Shown piece after piece: positions 60,200 through 64,000 of a stretch of DNA of 64,000 bases. The notes beneath the pieces are model-generated. The model was not told the DNA's origin and did not search any database. It was given only the letters and a program-made list of their open reading frames with translations. Source of the DNA: Helichrysum umbraculigerum (taxonomy: Eukaryota; Streptophyta; Magnoliopsida; Asterales; Asteraceae); NCBI GenBank assembly GCA_949592205.1, contig CATIUR010000003.1:142763259-142827258 (forward strand), in the 5' to 3' direction. Numbering within the stretch: the first letter of the stretch is position 1; each line of letters opens with the position of its first letter. Position numbers and translations under genes: made by a program.

Positions 60200-61012
60200 A
60201 AGGTTTAAATGAGTACACCAACTTTGAGTGAGAATGAGAGAACCAACAGATTTTTGCAAAGTGTCACTTTATTCTCTCTCCTTCACATTTTTAAAAATTA
60301 AATATCTCACAAACGGTAAGTCGAAAAATCATGAAAATTGCACCATAAAATTCAGCGTTTTCTCCTCTTCGATTTGCCGTCCCTCAAGGCATACTTTCGA
60401 CAACTTTTTTTCCCCATTTTTTGGTGGGTTTTACAAATTAGTAACACATGTGTTAGTGATTGGTTATACATTTAATTTGTGGTTAAGGTTAGGGTTTAGG
60501 GTTAGGGTTAGGGTTTAGTAGGGTTTATGGTTTATTAGGGTTTAGGGTTTAGTAGGGTTTAAGGTTTAGGGTTTAGTATGATTTAGGGTTTAGAGTTTTG
60601 TAAATCGTTTAGGGGTTAGGGTTTAGGGTTTAGGGTATGAGGTTTGGGGTTTCGGGGGCGAAACCCCAAACCTCAAACCCTAAAACCTAAAACCTAACCC
60701 CAAACCCTAACCCCTAAACGCAACACTGACACGTGTGTTACTAATTTGTAAAACCCACCAAAAAATGGAAAAGAAAAAAAAAAGTTATCAAACACTCAAA
60801 GGCATGAGTGCCGGCGGCTGTCGAAAAATCGAAGAGGATAAAACGCTGAATTTAATGTTGCAATTTTCATAATTTTTCGATTTGTCGTTTGTGAGATAAT
60901 TGATGTTGGGGGTAAATGAGTTTTGTACATTTGAAGCATTCTCTTTGTACACATGACACAATATCATTGGTTCTCTCGTTCTCACACAAATTTATATTCT
61001 TATTTGAACCCC
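60200..61012. mobile_element. Foldback element with telomere-like centre
   Basis: Two long arms (about 60200-60480 and 60720-61012) are inverted copies, sharing GAGAGAACCAA, ATCTCACAAACG-type words, and GGTGGGTTTTACAAATTAGT. Between them lie degenerate TTTAGGG repeats on the left and their complement CCCTAAA on the right, meeting at GGGGTTTCGGGGGCGAAACC. No ORF of note; open frames in the arms are incidental. Confidence 0.75.
60482..60720. repeat. Inverted interstitial telomere-like repeats
   Basis: Variants of TTTAGGG for about 170 bases followed by about 60 bases of CCCTAAA orientation. Interstitial, because unrelated genomic DNA lies on both sides. Confidence 0.85.
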
Positions 61013-61251
61013 ACCCATAGTAGTTATACTAAACCTAAGTCACGGTAACCCTATGATCCGATGCAAGTTTTACATTTTCAAAGACTTATCGAATTGAATA
61101 GAGTAAATGCAATGCAAGTTTCACCTATTAATGACTAATAATGAGACAACAATAAATAAAAATACGAAGTAATAAACACTTTATCAGTTTATTGACTTTA
61201 TAGGTCTGTGATAAATTATTTTAATGAAAATAAAAAAAAATAACTAAACAT

Positions 61252-61259
61252 TATAAATA
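61252..61259 (+). promoter_or_regulatory. TATA box of defensin-like gene 6
   Basis: TATAAATA, 48 bases before the start codon. The spacing is shorter than in gene A because the AT-rich leader is absent. Confidence 0.7.
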
Positions 61260-61306
61260 GAGACATATCTCTATTTCTCATCGTTCCAATAGTAATCTTC
61301 ACAGCT

Positions 61307-61981
61307 ATGACTAAGGTTATCAACACATTATCTATCTTATTTATTATTCTGAGTGTTTCAGGTATGATTATAATATATTATACTTTCATAATCTTTTTTT
61401 TTTTTTTGGCATTTCATATTCAATCTTGCTAAATTTTTGCAAGATGCAATAATTTTGTTACTCATAATAGTTTTCATCAATCATATTGGTATTTCAATCC
61501 AAACTACATCAATTGAAAAGTTTTAACTTTTTTGTGGTGAACAAATAAATAGACCTATTTATAATTACCATATTTCACGTTACAGGAAACTAATAAGCCA
61601 ATCACTATAAAGATCTTTCTTTTTTCTTATATCTTTTGTAACATAATTGAATCCTGTTATAAATTTCACAATATCTAAAGTTTCATTTCATGAATAACTT
61701 GTTTTTCAACCCCAATCAAGAAAGGTAAATATTAATATGTTACATTAATTTACGTTATTTAAATGGAACGGAATGCAGAAATGATGTCGGCGAATTCAAC
61801 GGATGAATCTGCCGGAAGTTATGAAATTAATCCAGTGAAGTATTGTCATGATGATTTAGGCAAATGTTTCGGGGCTGCTAGACATTGTTGGATGGCATGT
61901 AGAAAAAGACATGAAGATGGGGACGGGACTTGTGTATACAAAGGTCGTGTTGATTATTGCATATGTAGTTATCGATGTTAA
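61307..61981 (+). CDS. Defensin-like secreted eight-cysteine peptide, paralogue 6
   Basis: Exons 61307-61361 and 61779-61981, intron 417 bp, phase 1; 85 residues. The most diverged intact member: signal peptide starts MTKVINTLSI, and cysteines are at 41, 48, 55, 59, 70, 79, 81 and 85, with an eight-residue loop between cysteines 5 and 6. Its approach to the first cysteine (PVKYC) and its end (YCICSYRC) resemble psi-B more than gene A, so it may be the nearest living relative of the dead psi-B lineage. Flanking promoter sequence is recognisably the same family. Confidence 0.87.
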
Positions 61982-62740
61982 ATATCTTTTTTATGCTAAA
62001 CTTTAATGCAAATCTATTATTCTAGTTATTAATAGCGTAATAAATCTTATTTCCTGAATTTTAATTTATAAATAATAAATAATGTAACTTCTTATCAAAC
62101 TTGTCTGTGTTTTCATAAGTTTGATGTGAGTGTATAAAATAAAATAAAACACTACAATTGTAAATTTATATACACCGGGTCATTTTGAAAAAGAAAAAAA
62201 ATATTAAAAAAATTGAAAATTTAATTCTTGAAATATGATTGTTAAACTTAAAAGGGTTAATATTTTAGAACATAATAGAGTATGTTACTATCGATTTTCT
62301 TTATTAAAATAAGCATTTAGAATACATTAATTAAAAGGTTTTATTTTCAAAGTTATGATATAACTTAGAAAATGTTAGTAATATAATTTTTATTAATTAT
62401 CTTGTTTACTATGATTATCTTATAATAATTATTTGAATTTAATTTTTTAATCATAGTTTATGAAGCCACCATCACCTAAATTTTAGTTAATTTAATAGAA
62501 TTGAAAAATTCTATTAGACAATTAATTTTTTGATAACATCATCTACAAATTCTTATATTATATTAGTACTTATTATAAGATAAGATGATTCAATGATTTT
62601 ATCTTATTTTGTTTTTATTTATTTTTTTATTTTTTTGCGAAATACTAGAAGTGAATCTATAGAAGAGACTTATTCAACAAAAGTTGAAATAAGCCCAAAT
62701 GATACAACGGACTTTTGAAAACACACCTAAAACAATTGGA
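61982..62740. other. AT-rich 3' flank of gene 6 and spacer
   Basis: The first ~150 bases still align with the 3' flank of psi-B and gene A. The rest is AT-rich with no gene. Confidence 0.5.
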
Positions 62741-62754
62741 AACAAAAACTAAAG

Positions 62755-63260
62755 TTGGTGACTTGGTGTCTACATGAACATGACTATGCATCACAAGAGC
62801 CTGAAACCCCAAAAAAATTTAAATCTGTTAAATGGCTAGACTTTAAAAACTTGTTAAACTTGAAGAAGCTTGTTTCGATGATGCCTATGTGGGAATTGAA
62901 AATTGATTGTGTGCTTTACTTCATGCCGGAACCATTATCGTCATCAATCGAGCCTTGGATAAAACTTTCAAATGTTTTCATTTCACTTTCCTTTTTCTTC
63001 ATGTTAATCAATTTTCCAATAGCGTAATCCGGGTTAACAGAACGTTGCCTAAAAGGGAATTTCACATCCATCAACTGAAGTTCTCTTGAATATGATCTTC
63101 GTCAACGTCAGTTAAAAACTCAGAATGTTTTGATCTTCCTTTTTCCTTCTTGTGAAATTTCGGAGAACCACCAGCATTGTCCCTAGCTTCTGATTATTCT
63201 TTTGTTTGACAAATTTTATTTTTTGAATGTTTTTTCTAAATTGGGCACAAGAAGAGTGAC
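62755..63260 (-). pseudogene. Possible minus-strand gene remnant, family unknown
   Basis: The minus strand has two stop-free stretches of plausible protein. One, about 63080-62880, contains VKFPFRQRSVNPDYAIGKLI. A second, about 63200-63080, contains GGSPKFHKKEKGRSK. They are in different frames, and I do not recognise the product. It could be a decayed exon or coincidence. Confidence 0.3.
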
Positions 63261-63374
63261 AATCCTTTCCGATACAAGGATCAACAAAGGATGAAGAAAT
63301 GACATTTGATACCCATTCCCATGATTCAATGATTGATACCTATTCCCATTTCATTTTTAAGTCATAGTCATACC

Positions 63375-63736
63375 GGGCCTGTTTACTTTTCACTTAATGG
63401 TCTGTTTCCAGACACTTCTTAATTCAGACAGATAAATTGTTGTTTCTTTTTCACTTAATCTGAAAGGATTGTCTGTTTCTGAAATAGGAGGAAAAATAAA
63501 GCCCTTACCAAAAAGAGACTCTTAATGATAAATATACATTTTTTTTCAACATTTTTTCTCCAATAGAATTTGAACACGTCGTTATTTATTCAAACTTTAT
63601 ATCATTTAAGTTCATCATTTTGGTCAAAACAAAAATTACATTTACATAAACAGCACTTGCTATAAACAGACATATTTATCCAGACAGACATCACATGTAA
63701 ACAGCACTTAATAGGAAAAAAAAAGTAAACAGCCCC
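63375..63736. mobile_element. Non-autonomous inverted-repeat element (MITE)
   Basis: Ends GGGCCTGTTTACTTTT and, inverted, GGGGCTGTTTACTTTT, with inner copies of CAGACA and GTAAACAGCAC words. 362 bp, no ORF. The ends resemble plant hAT-type MITEs, but no clean 8-bp duplication is visible. Confidence 0.6.
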
Positions 63737-64000
63737 TGAGAGTGATTTCGGAGAATAAACCACACCTACCCTACAATTACTATTTTTGTTAAAGTGTTTT
63801 CAGAAGGCTGAATTGATATAGGTAATTTTTAAACAAGATTGTAATAATACAAGATATTTTAATTCAGTTTTATCAACAAGCTCCAACTTTTCTCAATCCC
63901 ACTAGTAAACAGGCATGGGGATACCATTTCACTCAAACACGTCACCTTACAGAAACATTCAGAAAACTAAATTCAACAACCTTTGCAAAAGACATAACAG
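63737..64000. other. Spacer at right edge
   Basis: No gene. It includes the TTTATCAACAAGCTCCA word shared with 56,540. Confidence 0.45.

Noticed and set aside
60482..60720. A true chromosome end
   Set aside because: The telomere-like repeats are short, degenerate, inverted and enclosed by a foldback element with unique DNA on both sides.

Overview
This window looks like a nuclear segment of a flowering plant. It is AT-rich, its small genes carry GT-AG introns and TATA boxes, and most of it is nested LTR retrotransposons, MITEs and Mutator-like foldback elements. Asteraceae is my best guess, because a large retroelement ORF here resembles proteins I associate with that family. That is recollection, not a search result. 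There are no rRNA, tRNA or CRISPR features and no ordinary housekeeping gene.

Region 1 (1-39,275) is a tandem array with a period of about 5.8 kb. Units begin at 5,579, 11,428, 17,246 and 37,874, with a partial unit at the left edge and a truncated unit V on the right. Each complete unit holds, in order: a 1-kb LTR-like segment with TACCCGGCGGGTA motifs; a reverse-strand gene remnant; a 133-bp foldback MITE; a disabled defensin-like pseudogene (psi-B) split by a 545-bp insertion; a 58-bp palindrome; and an intact two-exon secreted eight-cysteine defensin-like gene (gene A). The four gene A copies in the array encode mature peptides with the same sequence. Two diverged paralogues lie outside the array at 55.6 kb and 61.3 kb.

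Region 2 (20,007-35,342) is a 15.3-kb insertion inside unit IV, flanked by a perfect 5-bp target-site duplication (ATTCT). It is not a normal element. It joins three blocks: an inverted 3' end of a Copia-type element carrying a large extra ORF; the 5' end of the same element with gag, protease and part of integrase; and a gag-only relative with its own pair of seemingly identical LTRs. The outer ends belong to two different LTR types. LTRs and leaders are packed with inverted GCGTCACTT / AAGTGACGC motifs.

Region 3 (39,276-55,325) is old transposon debris: a Ty3/gypsy LTR split by a Mutator-like element, a degenerate gypsy gag-pol on the minus strand, a clean 2.4-kb solo LTR with a CACAC duplication, and an internally deleted Athila-like element with a tRNA-Asp-type primer site and a 2.4-kb LTR.

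Region 4 (55,326-64,000) has the two dispersed defensin-like genes among foldback elements. One of these carries telomere-like TTTAGGG repeats at its centre. It also holds TA and TAA microsatellites, a terminal-inverted-repeat MITE and AT-rich spacer.

The only host genes I can defend are the six defensin-like genes. Everything else is mobile DNA, its remains, or spacer.
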